From: Caenorhabditis remanei
Taxonomy: Eukaryota > Nematoda > Chromadorea > Rhabditida > Rhabditidae
Assembly (NCBI RefSeq): GCF_010183535.1
Contig: NC_071328.1
Span: forward strand, 8,866,001 to 8,930,000
Reading direction: 5' to 3'
Length of the DNA stretch: 64,000 bases
The position numbers and the translations under genes are program-made. The number at the start of each line of letters is the position of its first letter. Position 1 is the first letter of the stretch. Under the pieces are notes generated by a model. That model made no database searches. It saw nothing but the letters and a program-made list of their open reading frames with translations, and was not told the origin of the DNA. This document shows, piece after piece, positions 35,159 to 46,735 of the stretch.

Positions 35159-36363
35159 TTCGATTACTGTCACTACAGTAATCTCATCGTCATTCCTCTG
35201 TTTATCTCTCCCACCATAATCATGATCATAATCGAGCGCTTTATCATTGAGCAATTCTCAACTTTTCTCACTCCCTTTCAAAATTTCGTATTCTTATCTT
35301 TCGCCCCAGCCGCCCGACCAATTGTATTTCATTCTCATTGTCATTGTAATATGTTTTGGTATGATCAATAAAGTAAGTATTCCACATGAAAAAACTGAAC
35401 AAACTATCGTAATGTACTGCTCTCATCGCCTCGTTTCCGTGGATTACTGTCATACAACCATGCTCTACTGAATCAACAGATACCATCTGAGACCGCTACG
35501 CGGGCCATCGCGTTCCGTTCAATGTGTGACTCGGGTCTCTCGTAGGATGAGTGTAACATGTCATCTGCTCTTTTCATTTCTCGGTTTTCAATGACTTCAG
35601 TTCTTTCCATTTTGTAATGACTGTTTTATTCTTGAATTTCCTTTCTGCGGGTTTGTAGAAAGAACATGTAGTTCCTAGGAATTCCTGTTATAGAAAAGTT
35701 GTAATCCTCGATCATCGCTTTAAACACTGAATTTTTTTTGGTGTAAAAGTATTTTTCTTCAATCACGTTTTAGCTCAAATTCGTTTCGTTTCAAATGCTC
35801 TTCTTATCCAAAACTAGATTTTCTGAACGATTTTACACGGCAAAAATCGATGCAATTCATGACAGAGGGATCTTCTCGATCGATAATTCGCGCGATAATT
35901 GATTTTTTCATGCAGACAGCTGCCTCAAAACCATCGATTAAATATCTTTCTAGGAAATTGTAATGAAGATGTGCGCACACAACTAACATTCAAAAATCTA
36001 TCGCTGTTCTCTCCAAAATAGTCTGCGTCTCATCTCTTCCCGCACTTCTCGCTCTCCTCTCGTAGTCTGTGTCTCGCGCGCTCTCGTCACCACTCGTTCT
36101 CTTTTAATCTATAAAATTTCAGAGACGTGGACACAGTTCACCTTGAAATGAATATTATTTTCAAACGCTCTCTCTTTCTGATATATTATTTATCTCGTCT
36201 TTGTATATCAGCGAAGTTATTCTTCTCAGATCTAACGCTTCCTTTTTAGCTGGTTAACCAGTTCCGCCTATCTGCTCTTTCATTCATATTTCGCATTGAT
36301 CGCATCATTTTGGCAATCGAATTCCAATTAAATTCAACATTTTCAGATAAAACTCAATCGAAA
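35159..36363. other. Intergenic region with 3'UTR and a candidate promoter
   Basis: 35159-35390 is the 3'UTR of the Pmp3-family gene. The stretch 36020-36120 is CT-rich with repeated CGTCTC/CTCTCG blocks, typical of Caenorhabditis core promoters; an ATTTTCAG-type acceptor lies at 36340-36346, just before the next ATG. Confidence 0.4.
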
Positions 36364-37856
36364 ATGGCGGGTGATTTGGTAATACCTCCTGATGCTAGAA
36401 ATAATGAATTCCGTTTGGATATGGACGATACACTCTTCCAATCAGTCGTTCAACAATTCATACTTCTTGACAAAGAGTTTATCAGAGCGAAAGCAGAGGT
36501 AAGAGTTTTTATTTCTAATTAGAAACAAATATTGATATTTTCAGAAAAATGCCAGCCTCAGACTTTTTATCACATCTCCTAGATTCCTCATTGAGTATGC
36601 TCGGTTGACTCATTTTTCAAGCGTCCTTCCACAAAAGGAGTATTTAGACAGGATGTCCGAAAACAATCTATTCCCATACAGAAAAAATGTATATTCTTTC
36701 AATTTAACCGAAATTGTGGTAAGTTCATAAAGGGGTTCAAAATCAACACACTAACATTAGCGTTGCCGTACGCTTTCTGAAAAACAGGCATACCCATTTC
36801 ATTTTTCAGTTCGACAAAACTCGTCATGGATTCAGGGAAGTTGACTTTCCATTCGACGCAAATCACGGAGTAACGGCTGTTCAAGACGTTGGAGGTTGTC
36901 ATTCGTCTTACGATCTTCGCAATATTTTCGTTCTCGAAAATATGAATGTTCCAGTTTGTCGCTTCGACCCCGTGATGTTTTGTCAGGTGAGTCAAACACG
37001 GCAAACGGAGTTATGTAGATTGAATTGAAAAAAAAGCGAACTGAGGTTTCGAAGAAAATCAGCATTCGAAATCTTAAGCTATTTGAACAGCGAATGATTT
37101 TTCTTTTTTAAGTCCTGGGTGCTCACTCTGTTCCGCCCTAAATTCGTGTTCCGTGGATTGGTTGCTTGCCCGAAAGGAGACTATGGACTTGCACGAATGA
37201 TTGTAGAAGTAGGAAACTCGAAAGGATCAACTTTCCGATCGGAAGCGTCAATTGCATTCAAAAAGGGAGACGATGAAAGTGAGTTTCGAGACTTCCAGCC
37301 CATGCATAAGAATTTAAAACGAAAATATATCGTAAACGAAGAGACAATTACCGTATTTTCAGAGCTTGGAAAGTTTATTCCATTCGAAGTTGCAACTCCA
37401 GAGTATAACTTCCGACCAACACACATTTTCTTCTTCGTCTGCATTTTCTATGTCAATCGGAATCCTATTCCAATCCGTGGAATGCGTGTTTCCAACTGTA
37501 CAGTTCAATGTGTTCTGCCGGAAGGGCCGCCATCATTGGACGCAGTTGAATGTAATGATAGTTTCCCGGCAGGAGCCTATGATACTCCACCCGTAATGTG
37601 CAACTATGTTGTCGAACACCACGACGATCCAGAGTATTTGAGAGACTTAAAGGCTGGATTCTTCTCAACTTTTGATAATTACAAAAATATGAAGGCAGCT
37701 GAAGTTGCACGTGCTGAACAGGAAATGTATGATATATTGGAAGGAAACATTTTGGAAGATCGAATGGACGTTCAAGAAGTCGACGGTTTGTCTGATAATA
37801 GGAAACGTGTGAATGTTGATAACGAAGACGAGCCACTCGCAAAGAAGAAATGCTGA
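36364..37856 (+). CDS. Uncharacterised protein, 381 or 409 aa
   Basis: Exons 36364-36498, 36545-36718, 36810-36986, then 37113-37278 plus 37363-37856. Acceptor TTTTCAG lies 17 bases before the ATG. The last section may instead be one exon (37113-37856), because the candidate 84-nt intron 37279-37362 (AAA|GTGAGT ... TTTTCAG) is in frame. Splicing gives 381 aa, retention 409. No signal peptide, membrane segment or known domain. Visible features: an acidic N-terminal region (FRLDMDDTLFQ), a central beta-rich part with CRFDPVMFC and FRPTHIFFFVC, and a C-terminal acidic/basic tail ending EPLAKKKC that could act as a nuclear signal. Codon use and six good splice sites make it a real gene. I do not recognise it. 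Confidence 0.8.
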
Positions 37857-38442
37857 AACTGTACTTTTTTCAAATAACTCGTTTTATCTGCATCTTTTAC
37901 ATATTTGAGGTCACTTTGTTGACATCTCTGCTTTTAACCCATGTGACACAATTGAAAATGTTTTAAAAGTCTCTCTTCTTTTGTGCTTCATTCCTCTCGT
38001 CTTTTTCAGTGTTCCTTTACGGAATTTTCATGTTTCATCTCTCATACTACTCGATCCTCGGTTTTAATTAACAAACTTTATGCGCATCGCTATTCACATC
38101 ACAATCTAATATATGTATTCTCTATATTCCTTCTGGTTACCATACGAATTGTTCATGAAACTATTTTTCCATTTTTCCCGATCTCAAGAGTTTCATTTAT
38201 CCCGATTTTTCAGACTTAATTTCGAAATGTTACTTCTTTGTAATCAATTTTTGTATAAATATATTTTCCAGTTTTAATAATATTATTTTTACTGTTATTT
38301 GGTTTTCAACCCGAAACAAAAACAACTGATGAAAGAATGAAAATTATACAGGGCCAAATGGTAAAACAGGAAGGCGTTTGTAAGCATCACAGGCAAAGAA
38401 CATGGTTTGAACAACTAAGCTATAAAAGAGAAATTTAAAAAT
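37857..38442. other. Convergent intergenic region
   Basis: 3' regions of the orphan + gene and of the minus-strand TMEM144 gene. AT-rich; no clear canonical AATAAA for either, although A/T-rich variants occur around 38250-38290. No gene. Confidence 0.45.
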
Positions 38443-39833
38443 CTAGAATGTGATATTTTTAGACAATCCAACTAAAACAGCACCAGTGATAGTGATTGAC
38501 ATGGCAGCCCCCAGAAGCATGAAGTTCTTCTTTCCACGAATTTCACGGTAATAGAAGATACTCCAAGCAGCGGCAATACATCCAGGCATTTGAGAAATTA
38601 TTGGGAATGTGACAGTTTGAGATAAATGTTGATTGGCGACGAAAAACGATGTTTGAGCGATTGCCCAAAGACATCCAGCAGCCATTCCGGGAAGAAAGAG
38701 ATTCGGTGGAGCATACGGTTCATTTCTTCTGAAAACTTGAATTATATTGATCATTTCAGTGACTCCTGTGTTACTGTTCTTCAAATTAATAATTTCAATG
38801 TCTAATAGCCTGTATTTCCAGACATACTAAATCTTAAATAGAGCTACCTGAAGATAGAATAAAGGACAAAGATTATTGTCGATGTGATGAAAATTCCAAA
38901 GTAATGAGAGAACACGTAAGAAAGTCCATCAGTTGGGAATCCCTTATATCTGAAATAACATGAATTAGTGAAGTAGTTTTATTTTGAACACTCACGTTTC
39001 AGGATTGTCGATCATTCTAATCACTGGTACAAATGTCATTCCGTAGAAGACTCCGGCTATTAATGCGGCTATGAAGGCACTATAAAATATGAAACTTTTT
39101 CAGGGATATAGATAGTATGAACTTACAACAGTCTTTGCGATCCAGAATTTAAGTCCTTTGTTGGTCTCAAAACTTCGATATCAGCGACGCCATCGTCCGA
39201 AGACTCTCCCGTATTTAATGCTTTCTTTTCTTCAAAGTTCATAGTCTCCATATCAAATGATGCTCGACTAGTTTTTTTAGCAACCGGAGCTGAAGGCTCT
39301 GATCTAACTTGTGCGAATATCGAACCACCGATAACAACAAAAACAAGTCCGAGATAATTGAGAAATGGTGATGCGGGCACTTGTGCTTTCATTCCGAATA
39401 AACCGAATCGACCACCAGCCCATCCAGTCAAACAATTAGAAGTGTTCCAGACGAGGATTGATACGGCGAGTCCGAGGCGAGAGATGATTGGAATAGCTGT
39501 CGCGTTTCCTAAAGAAAATTATTTATGTCAACAAACTTGATTTTAAATTAAATTTATTGTTTTGAACTGACCGATACACCAAGAAGCTCCACCCAACATA
39601 GCAAGTGGATAAAATCCAGAAAATCCGGTGTATGCGAAAACAACAAAACCGACGAGAAGAATGGCAATTGACATCATCCATTGTGCGAAGATACCTGGAA
39701 ATATCATCGATCAGGTACTTTTCGAGGTTTTTTGATTACCATCTCTCGAATCATAAGATTTTATTGGGACAAACATGGAACCAAAGAAGACGGATGAAAC
39801 GGCACAAGCAGCCATTCCTATACTTGCCGACAT
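38443..39833 (-). CDS. TMEM144-family multi-pass membrane protein (copy 1)
   Basis: Exons: 39833-39740, 39694-39572, 39508-39127, 39079-38996, 38949-38848, 38728-38443; in phase, 356 aa. An ATTTCAG acceptor lies just before the ATG. About ten hydrophobic segments follow, in the drug/metabolite-transporter-like pattern of the TMEM144 family: SSVFFGSMFVPIK at the start, FYPLAMLGGASWC, LTGWAGGRFGLFG, IAALIAGVFYGMTFVPV, AAGCLWAIAQTSFFVANQ and the end ITITGAVLVGL. A hydrophilic acidic loop of about 60 residues lies mid-protein (EEKKALNTGESSDDG). The substrate is unknown; the family is related to nucleotide-sugar/carbohydrate carriers. A homologue lies at 52506-53913 with the first introns in identical positions. 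Confidence 0.9.
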
Positions 39834-42386
39834 TCTCTTCCTGAAATTCATATTGAGAGAGACTTTCTTATAAACTATGTAATACAGAGTTAAAAACAGT
39901 TTAGTAATTTGTTATGATGAATTCAGAAAGAAATGATACGAATTGATAAGTGGAAAGTAGACGTCGACTTTTTGTTCGATTTTCTGAGAGAGAGATATGA
40001 CATTCTTGATAGATATCATGTCATTTTGATCGTTCGCAAGGAAAAAAGAACGAATCGTCGAAACGCCGCAATTCAAGAAAATAGGTAATCGTGAAAAAAT
40101 AAATTGATAGATTCGAATGTTAGAACAAGAAAGGAAATATCTGAAACGACCACCTCTGGGCGGCTATCTAGCAAAATGAAATAAGAAGAATATCCACCTC
40201 CGGATCCTATAAAACTGTAACTTTTCAGTTTAAACTTTTTATTATTAAAAAAACCAGCATCATTTCCTTATGATAAGGGAGACAACTCCACTGATAAAAT
40301 TAAATATTACAAACCACATGTTCTATTTTTTTTACTACCTCGAAAATTTTCAAACAAGTTTGGAAATTGAAAGGAGTCAGATTCAGAGAAATAAAAACCT
40401 TATGGAAGAATACTTCGAATTTTTCACATTTTTATTGTTTTTATTGTCTCGAGAACTAAGAAAAAGTTATGATTTTATGAGGCAAAGTGAGAGGCGACAT
40501 GGCGGTCTTGTCTCTTCGCTTTTTTATATTTACAAAGTGTGTGTTTAACTGTAGACACAGTAAAAAGTAGAGAAATAGAGAAGTCAGAAGTAGGGAGAGA
40601 GAGAGATGAGGTGTTGACCATGAGCAGGTGGAGAGCTCTGACTATATTTATGAATATGTGCTGTGAGCTGTGAGCTAGAAGCCTTGTTTTTCAACTATGT
40701 TATTGGAAATGTGGTGTGGTCGAAGATTTTTTAATGTCAACAGAAAGGAAATAGTTTGTTCATAACTTATTTTGAAACTGTGTCGACAGTTTCTTGAAAT
40801 CAACAGAGAAAGGCAACGAAGAAAATACATTTTAACCGACAGAATAGAACTCTGGTGAACGTAACAGGAAGGATCTACCGGTGTTCACAGAGAAAAATAC
40901 AAATTTTATTGCATCAAAACTACAAAATTTTCTGTCAGAATCGAGAAATAACTTGCTCACTTTGCAAGTTCTGGATTCTTCGGTTCTCTCCACCCACCTC
41001 GCCAAATGTCTCAAATTTCAAACATTTCCGTTTGAAATAAACATTTTTCTGTTTTGAAGGTGAATGAGACGAAACGGAAACTGAATCAAGACACATTTCG
41101 ATTTGTCATCACTTGGTGCAGGGAAATGGACTCGTAAATATGGGGTACTCGAATAAATTAAAAGGAATTATGGAAATATCAGTGATCATGGAGGCAAGTA
41201 CGATTTTATTGACCACTGAAACTATCCGATTAAAACGGATAAAACTTCGGTTTTCAAAGTTTCCAAAATTTATATTCTTATTGAACATCGTCATTTGAAG
41301 CCTTTTTTCTGAAATTAAGGGGAAAAACAACTCACTTTTCTCAGTTTTTCGTTTCCTAAACCGATGTGATGAGATTTCTTCTCGTTCTTTCATGCGGTTT
41401 CGATCGGATGGAGCACGGTCTGAAAAACAGTTTGATGTTTATGAATTTTTCGCTGGGGAAGGCTGGGAAAGCACGAAACTAAAGAAATTTGGGAAAAAAT
41501 TGGAAACGTGGCGTCGATGAAAATACGCTCTGTTGATAATTCGAGAATGAAACACGGATGCATCAAATTCGGAAAAATTCAGAAAAGCTGAAAGCTACTT
41601 ATGATCATGTTTTCATCAGTAAAAATGTTCTGAAGAAAGATGCATTTTGACTCAAATTTGATGTCGGGATAAATATTCTGAAAAATTGCTGAAATAAACT
41701 TGCAGGTTCAAGAAGTTCAAGAGCATTAAGAACATCTGCAGTCTATGCTCCATCAACAAGAAAAGGTCAAATTGCGTTCTCTATCCAATTATCTCTAATT
41801 ATTGTTTTATTGAACCAACCGGAGTGAAGCCATTAAAAATGCGCGAGAAGCTGTTGGTGGACCAGAAGGCTTTGTCAAAAGAAAGAAAGAGAACGGGTTA
41901 GAGAGCGGAAGGAAAAGGAAAAGAAAGGCTCATTTCATTCAACTAAATGTCTCTCCATATCTGCGTCTCTTCCTTTTCAATACTCTCTAGTTCTTTCTTC
42001 CACTGGCCATCTGCCAGAGGGTCCCTCGATTCCGTTTCCAAGGAGGTCGCACTTTGCTTTCATAATAAGGAGAAACTTCATTGTTTCAAATTCCGTGAAA
42101 ACACTGTTTTTCAAATTTCAAAATCACAGTTTGTTATTTATTGAACATACTTTCACAGTTTCAGATATTATCAGTGAGAGCATTAAACTATCTAAACGAA
42201 AAGTTTCGATTATTGTTCATTCCAATATATGATATTCATTCAAGTATCCACTGGGTTCTAGTTAAAAAGAAAGTTCAAGGCATGGTAGAGTGTTCAGTCT
42301 GTTTGGATTACTACAGTATCCCAAATTGTATAACAAACGAAACTCATCCGCAAACCTATAACAAAAACGAATAAACCAATTATTAT
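39834..42386. other. Gene-free stretch
   Basis: About 2.5 kb upstream of TMEM144 copy 1. On the + strand at 42282-42374 an open frame reads VECSVCLDYYS, resembling the start of a RING finger, but without a continuing domain (see findings). Otherwise no gene, RNA or repeat supported. Confidence 0.4.
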
Positions 42387-42406
42387 TTTATTTAAAGACT
42401 CTTTTT

Positions 42407-43121
42407 TCACATGTTCAATAAGACTCGATTTGTCGGTAATCCATAGATTCCTCCGTTTTCGATTTTGAAGATTTGGCGATCATACGGACAGCGAACAAAT
42501 CCGTTTTGGATGAAATGTTCAGCACAATCAGTACAGATCGTATGACCGCATTCTAGAAAAAAGAAGTTTTAATTAGCAGAAGCATCATTTTTACTCACTC
42601 AAAACACGTGGAATTCGTCCATTTAGTTTTTCAAATGGAGATGCACAGATTTCACAAGTTTTCCATGACGGTGGTTCTTCACTCGTCTCGTCGTCATTAT
42701 TCTGAATATTATCGAGTTGTTCCATCCATTTCTCTCTATTTTCTACTGTTTTCTCCCTCGCTTCCGTGTAAACTTCATCTTGTTCTTTGAAATTATCAAG
42801 TTTTCTTTCCATTTTTTCAATTTTCAACTTCTGAGTCTCATCCAGTCTGGCAGTTTTCTTCACCTGAACAGTCAGCTCTTTCTTCATCTGAACTGCCCTT
42901 CTTGAATTCCGAAATGACATATGAACTCTCTGTCTCATCATTGAATTCTCTCTTATTGTATTCGTAATATTGTTACAAGTTTCATCCAAACTCTTCTCGA
43001 CACCCTTTAATTTTACTTTCAATTCTTCTATTTTCTTCTCCGTCGTTTTCGATTTTTTAGCCACAACTTCTTCTCTTTCCTCTTCTTTCTCGGCGTTTCG
43101 CTTTCTCCAAGAATCCAACAT
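42407..43121 (-). CDS. Coiled-coil RING-finger protein (probable E3 ubiquitin ligase)
   Basis: Exons 43121-42599 and 42552-42407, in phase, 222 aa. Residues 1-150 or so are highly charged coiled coil (KKIEELKVKLKGVEKSLDE, KLKIEKMERKLDNFKEQ). A C-terminal C3HC4-type RING follows: CEICASPF, then RIPRVLKCGHTICTDC, then FVRCPYDR. All eight ligands are visible and the intron splits the domain just before CGHTIC. This N-terminal coil plus C-terminal RING layout is common among nematode RING proteins. The start is chosen at the ATG three codons inside an acceptor-bounded exon; a further exon upstream (donor at about 43170) is probably 5'UTR because an in-frame TGA precedes it. Poly(A) signal at 42387-42392. 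It is divergent from mec-6, with 325 bp between start codons. Confidence 0.85.
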
Positions 43122-43446
43122 TGTCTCCTGAAAATTAAAAGTGTTTCGAGATATTGAGGATTTCAACTTACGAGTTCTGTTTTTGTTTCAGTTAGTAATT
43201 GTCCGAAGATTCAAAAGAATGATTATGTTGGAATGGATTTTTTCAATTCGAAAACTCACGTTTAATATTTAAAGCAAAATAATTTTCCGTTCTTCTCCAG
43301 AAAACAAAATCGTGAATATTACTTGTGTTTCTTCTCTTTTTTCTTTTTTTAAATTTTCACTGTTGTAGTTGCATATTCTCGAGTTGTCCCAATTTTTTTA
43401 AAATTTTGTTCTACTGAAAATCAAGTCTATTAAATTTTCAGCCAAA

Positions 43447-45699
43447 ATGGGGAGTCAATCCTCGTTTCTCCATTTCATGCATCGATTGGTTTTTTGGGTT
43501 TTATTCGCGATGGTTTCATGTTTTGTTCTGAGAGTTTTGTGAGTTTTCTTTAAGTTTCCAGTATCTCCATTTGGTCTTTTTTACACTCATAGTCAGTTGC
43601 TGAGTGTCTTCATATTTTGAGAATTTATTGATTTCAGAATTGTACTGGATCTGAATAAACGGATCTACAACCATACACCTGGACCATGTCGAGTGTTAAC
43701 CGAAAAGTGTAAGTCTGACTAGTGAAAAATGAAATCTTCATTTCTCTCAATCAAGTTCTATTAAATTTCAGACAAAGGTACCGCTGGACTGACGTATGTG
43801 GACTCCCAGAAACGAGTTTATATCACTTTTGGATACGGAAAATCTCATAATTTAACGACAAACACGGGAATATCATTCTATAATTCAAATCGAAGTGATG
43901 GAAGAAGTCAACAAGAAATGTATGATCTGGTTGAAATGTCAATTAATTGGAATGGTTATGAATATCAGGTTAGCATTACTCGCAAAAGAAATGTGTTCTT
44001 CTTTTGATACAACACAAAAACTATACTTTCTATTATAGAATCTGTTTATTCCAACTGGAATTGATTCATATTCCTCATCAAATGGTCGTGTTCTTCTTTA
44101 TGTGATAAATGCTCATCCAGATCATCAATGTATTCATTTCTTCCAAGTTGACAACACTAAATTGAACTACAGAAAATCAATTTGTGACTCATCTTTCACT
44201 AGTCTTCAAGATCTTTCGGTTGTTGGACCCGATAGAATCTTCTTTACGAATATGGCAGCATTTGGAAGAGGATGGGCTCAAGTTGTTGAATTTGCATTAC
44301 AGGTGAGATTAATAAGAAAATCAACATTACACAGAAGAAGTTTCAGACTGGTCAAGGAGTTGTGTACTATTATGATGGATCTAAACTGGCAATCGGTGCT
44401 CCGAGTGTGAATGCGCCAACTGGAATTGGATATGATTCAAAGAGAAGGATTCTTTATGTTGGATCTTTGATCAGAGAGGTAAAATTATTATTTCATAGTT
44501 TCAGATATTTCAATGAGTCATTTTCAGTCCCTGTTCGCATATAAAGTGGCCAAAGATATGACACTTGAGCTGATGTATGAAATGATGTTATTGACATCTC
44601 CGATTGGAATATTCGTTGAATCGAAAACAGGAGATGTTTGGGTTGCTGCCCATCCAGTTCTTCATGAATCTGCATGGCATTACACACATCCAGAGAAAAA
44701 GAATGTTCATTCTTCAAGCCAGATTTTGAGAATCAGAATACAGGTGAGTGAAGGCGCAGTTTATAACAAAAATAATTATTTTTATGAGTGTTATCTCTGA
44801 TAAAACTAGAATCTATGAGTCAAATAAGAGCAAGAATTGTAGTATTTATTCACAACTCATCAAAATATGTTCAATTCTTATCCAGAAATCGGATAGTAAT
44901 ACGGTAGTTTTTCTTCTTGAACAGGTGCGCCTCCAGCGTAAATATAAGGAAAGAATTTTGTAGATTCAACAAATGAAACTAGATATTGAATAATAAGTAC
45001 CAGAAGAATTAGGAAAAATATATTGGATTTCATGCTGAAAATGCCCAATGAATGACTGACGAAATATAATTGTTGAGAGGTCTATTTAAAGAAACATAAT
45101 TTCAGTTTTCTTTGTTTTGAAATTTCCAATGAGATACTTCAGACATAAACTTGTGGTTCTCTAGCCACTCGAATGATTCCAATATGAAAAACAATTTCAG
45201 TTATGGGCGTGAAAAAACAGAACTTTGACAAAAAAATTACATCTCCTAGTTGAATAATTCTTGGGATTTTGCCTGCGTATTCAAGTTTTTGAACATTTTA
45301 CTATTATTTCATCTTATCATCAACAAATTATGCAATTATTTTATTGCTTCCCATCATAAAACCTGTCAAATTATGCTAACCAAACACTTTGTCCTCATAA
45401 ACATATTTCTCGCTTTCATCAACATTTTCTTATCATTTTCAACCATTTTCCACGTTTTCTTATCTAAAAAGAGACTCAATACTTTCGAAATACTCACCAA
45501 AAGAAAGCGTCAAAAAGCCAAAAATCACAAAAAAATTCAGGAAGAAGGAAGCTCGTGGGTCACAACTGAGCCGTATGCGAATGATGGAGCAACGATTTCA
45601 GCAAGTTCTGCTATAGTATACACAGACGATCAAATGATTATCGGAAGCTCTTTCGGAAGACTTTTGCATTGCGATCTGACTCATTCTCATATTACATAA
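43447..45699 (+). CDS. mec-6: MEC-6-like paraoxonase-family membrane protein
   Basis: Exons: 43447-43538, 43638-43708, 43772-43968, 44039-44302, 44347-44478, 44528-44743, 45541-45699; 376 aa, in phase. A short cytosolic N-terminus precedes one membrane anchor (LVFWVLFAMVSCFVLRVLIV). The rest is an extracellular/luminal six-bladed propeller as in paraoxonases: DLSVVGPDRIFFTN, PTGIGYDSKRRILYVGS and SPIGIFVESKTGDVWVAAHP. The two terminal cysteines (PGPCRVL and LLHCDL) match the PON1 closing disulphide. MEC-6 in C. elegans helps assemble and traffic the MEC-4/MEC-10 touch channel; the length here is nearly the same. It is next to lbp-6, as I recall for C. elegans. A related POML protein is the main alternative. 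Intron 6 (797 bp) contains an antisense nested gene. AATAAA at 45846-45851. Confidence 0.85.
44878..45033 (-). CDS. Nested 51-aa predicted secreted peptide precursor
   Basis: Single exon of 52 codons inside mec-6 intron 6, opposite strand. A TTTTCAG acceptor ends one base before the ATG, the standard arrangement for a trans-spliced start. Residues 1-24 form a signal peptide (MKSNIFFLILLVLIIQYLVS then FVES). The predicted mature part is 27 residues: TKFFPYIYAGGAPVQEEK followed by LPYYYPISG. It is Tyr/Pro-rich, without cysteine or dibasic sites. AATAAA follows 28 bases past the stop (44845-44850), and an A/T-rich TTTAAATA box lies about 45 bp upstream of the ATG. Such short secreted products are typically neuropeptide-like, antimicrobial or structural; no family is recognised here. 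Confidence comes from acceptor, signal peptide and poly(A) signal all agreeing in strand and order. Confidence 0.75.
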   Translation of the reverse strand: MKSNIFFLILLVLIIQYLVSFVESTKFFPYIYAGGAPVQEEKLPYYYPISG

Positions 45700-46020
45700 C
45701 TTCGGAAAGGCAAAAAATAAGATTAAAATGTTCAAAACAAGCCGGACTGAACTGTTTAACATCAGTAAAGCTATATTGAAATGTTCATCTTTTCGTTTTC
45801 TATTTTCTTTCCGTATTCTAAAATGTTCATGTTTGCCAAGTTTTCAATAAATGTGATTCCGTATAATTAGAACTTTGTTCTGAAGCTGAAAAATTTTGAT
45901 TTCAATACAATATTTATTACTCGAATCAATCATTAGTGAAATAGTTTACAAATTCAGAATATAAATCACAATTTAGAAAATTTAGATGAGAAGCTCTTTT
46001 TTGTCAGAAGGGGGAATATT
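45700..46020. other. Convergent 3' region of mec-6 and lbp-6
   Basis: mec-6 poly(A) signal AATAAA at 45846-45851 (+) and lbp-6 poly(A) signal at 45913-45918 (-) are about 60 bp apart, so the two transcripts end nearly back to back. Confidence 0.6.
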
Positions 46021-46735
46021 TTATTCTCTGACGTATTCACGACGAGAGACAACGGATCCAGCTTGAAGAGTGGTGATGAGCTTCTCTCCATCGAGCCAAC
46101 GAGTGATGACTGACTCGACCTTTCCGTCCTTCTTCTGGGTGTGAACGAACTTTCCGTTCTCGAAATTGACGACCGATTGGACGGTACGACCATCTGGAGT
46201 GGTCTCGTCGAATTCCTGGAAATTAATGATTTTGTGGGAGATTCCCTGTTTCGGGAATACAGAAATTTCAGAAAAAGAGTATTTGTCTTTCTCTGAAATT
46301 TCTATTTCAGTCACTAATCACTGATTTATGGTTTCGACTAAAAACGAGTATGCTGTTATCAACTGTTTCTTCAGTGATCAACCCATATCGAAAGTAAACA
46401 TTACGGAGTTCTCGAAAATCAAGAAATTTTAGAAAGTTTCACTACATGGCTCTGATTCAGAGAACATCCCCAAAATTGTCAGATCCTCAAAAAGCCCTAA
46501 ATGTCTCTAATCTTCCCGAGTTGCTTACCTTTCCCAAAGTAAAAGAAAGAGTGGTGTTCTTGAAAGTGGAGTATTGGTTTGAATGCCAGACATCTCCCTC
46601 AACCTTGATCTCCAAAGTTGGTTTCAAGTTGGCAGCAGCCTTACGAGTGATCAATCCAACTCCGACTTCCTTCATGTACTCCTCGAAGTTCTCAGAGTGA
46701 ACGAGCTTCCAGCGACCAACGAATTCTTGGGACAT
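46021..46735 (-). CDS. lbp-6: Intracellular fatty-acid-binding protein, LBP-6-like
   Basis: Exons 46735-46529 and 46215-46021, phase 0, 133 aa, the usual cytosolic FABP length. It begins MSQEFVGRWKLVHSENFEE, the FABP signature, has no signal peptide, and ends with GSVVSRREYVRE, where the Arg-x-Tyr pair that binds the fatty-acid carboxylate is present. It folds as a ten-strand beta barrel carrying fatty acids in the cytosol. An ATTTTCAG acceptor lies upstream of the ATG. The next gene on the same strand (starting 48671) is a close paralogue. Naming follows resemblance to C. elegans lbp-6, which I recall as adjacent to lbp-5 and mec-6. A GGGCGGAGTC motif at 46950-46959 lies in its upstream region. 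Confidence 0.88.

Noticed and set aside
45250..45540. Open sequence before the last mec-6 exon
   Set aside because: It precedes the ATTCAG acceptor at 45540 and has no similarity to paraoxonases; it is intron.
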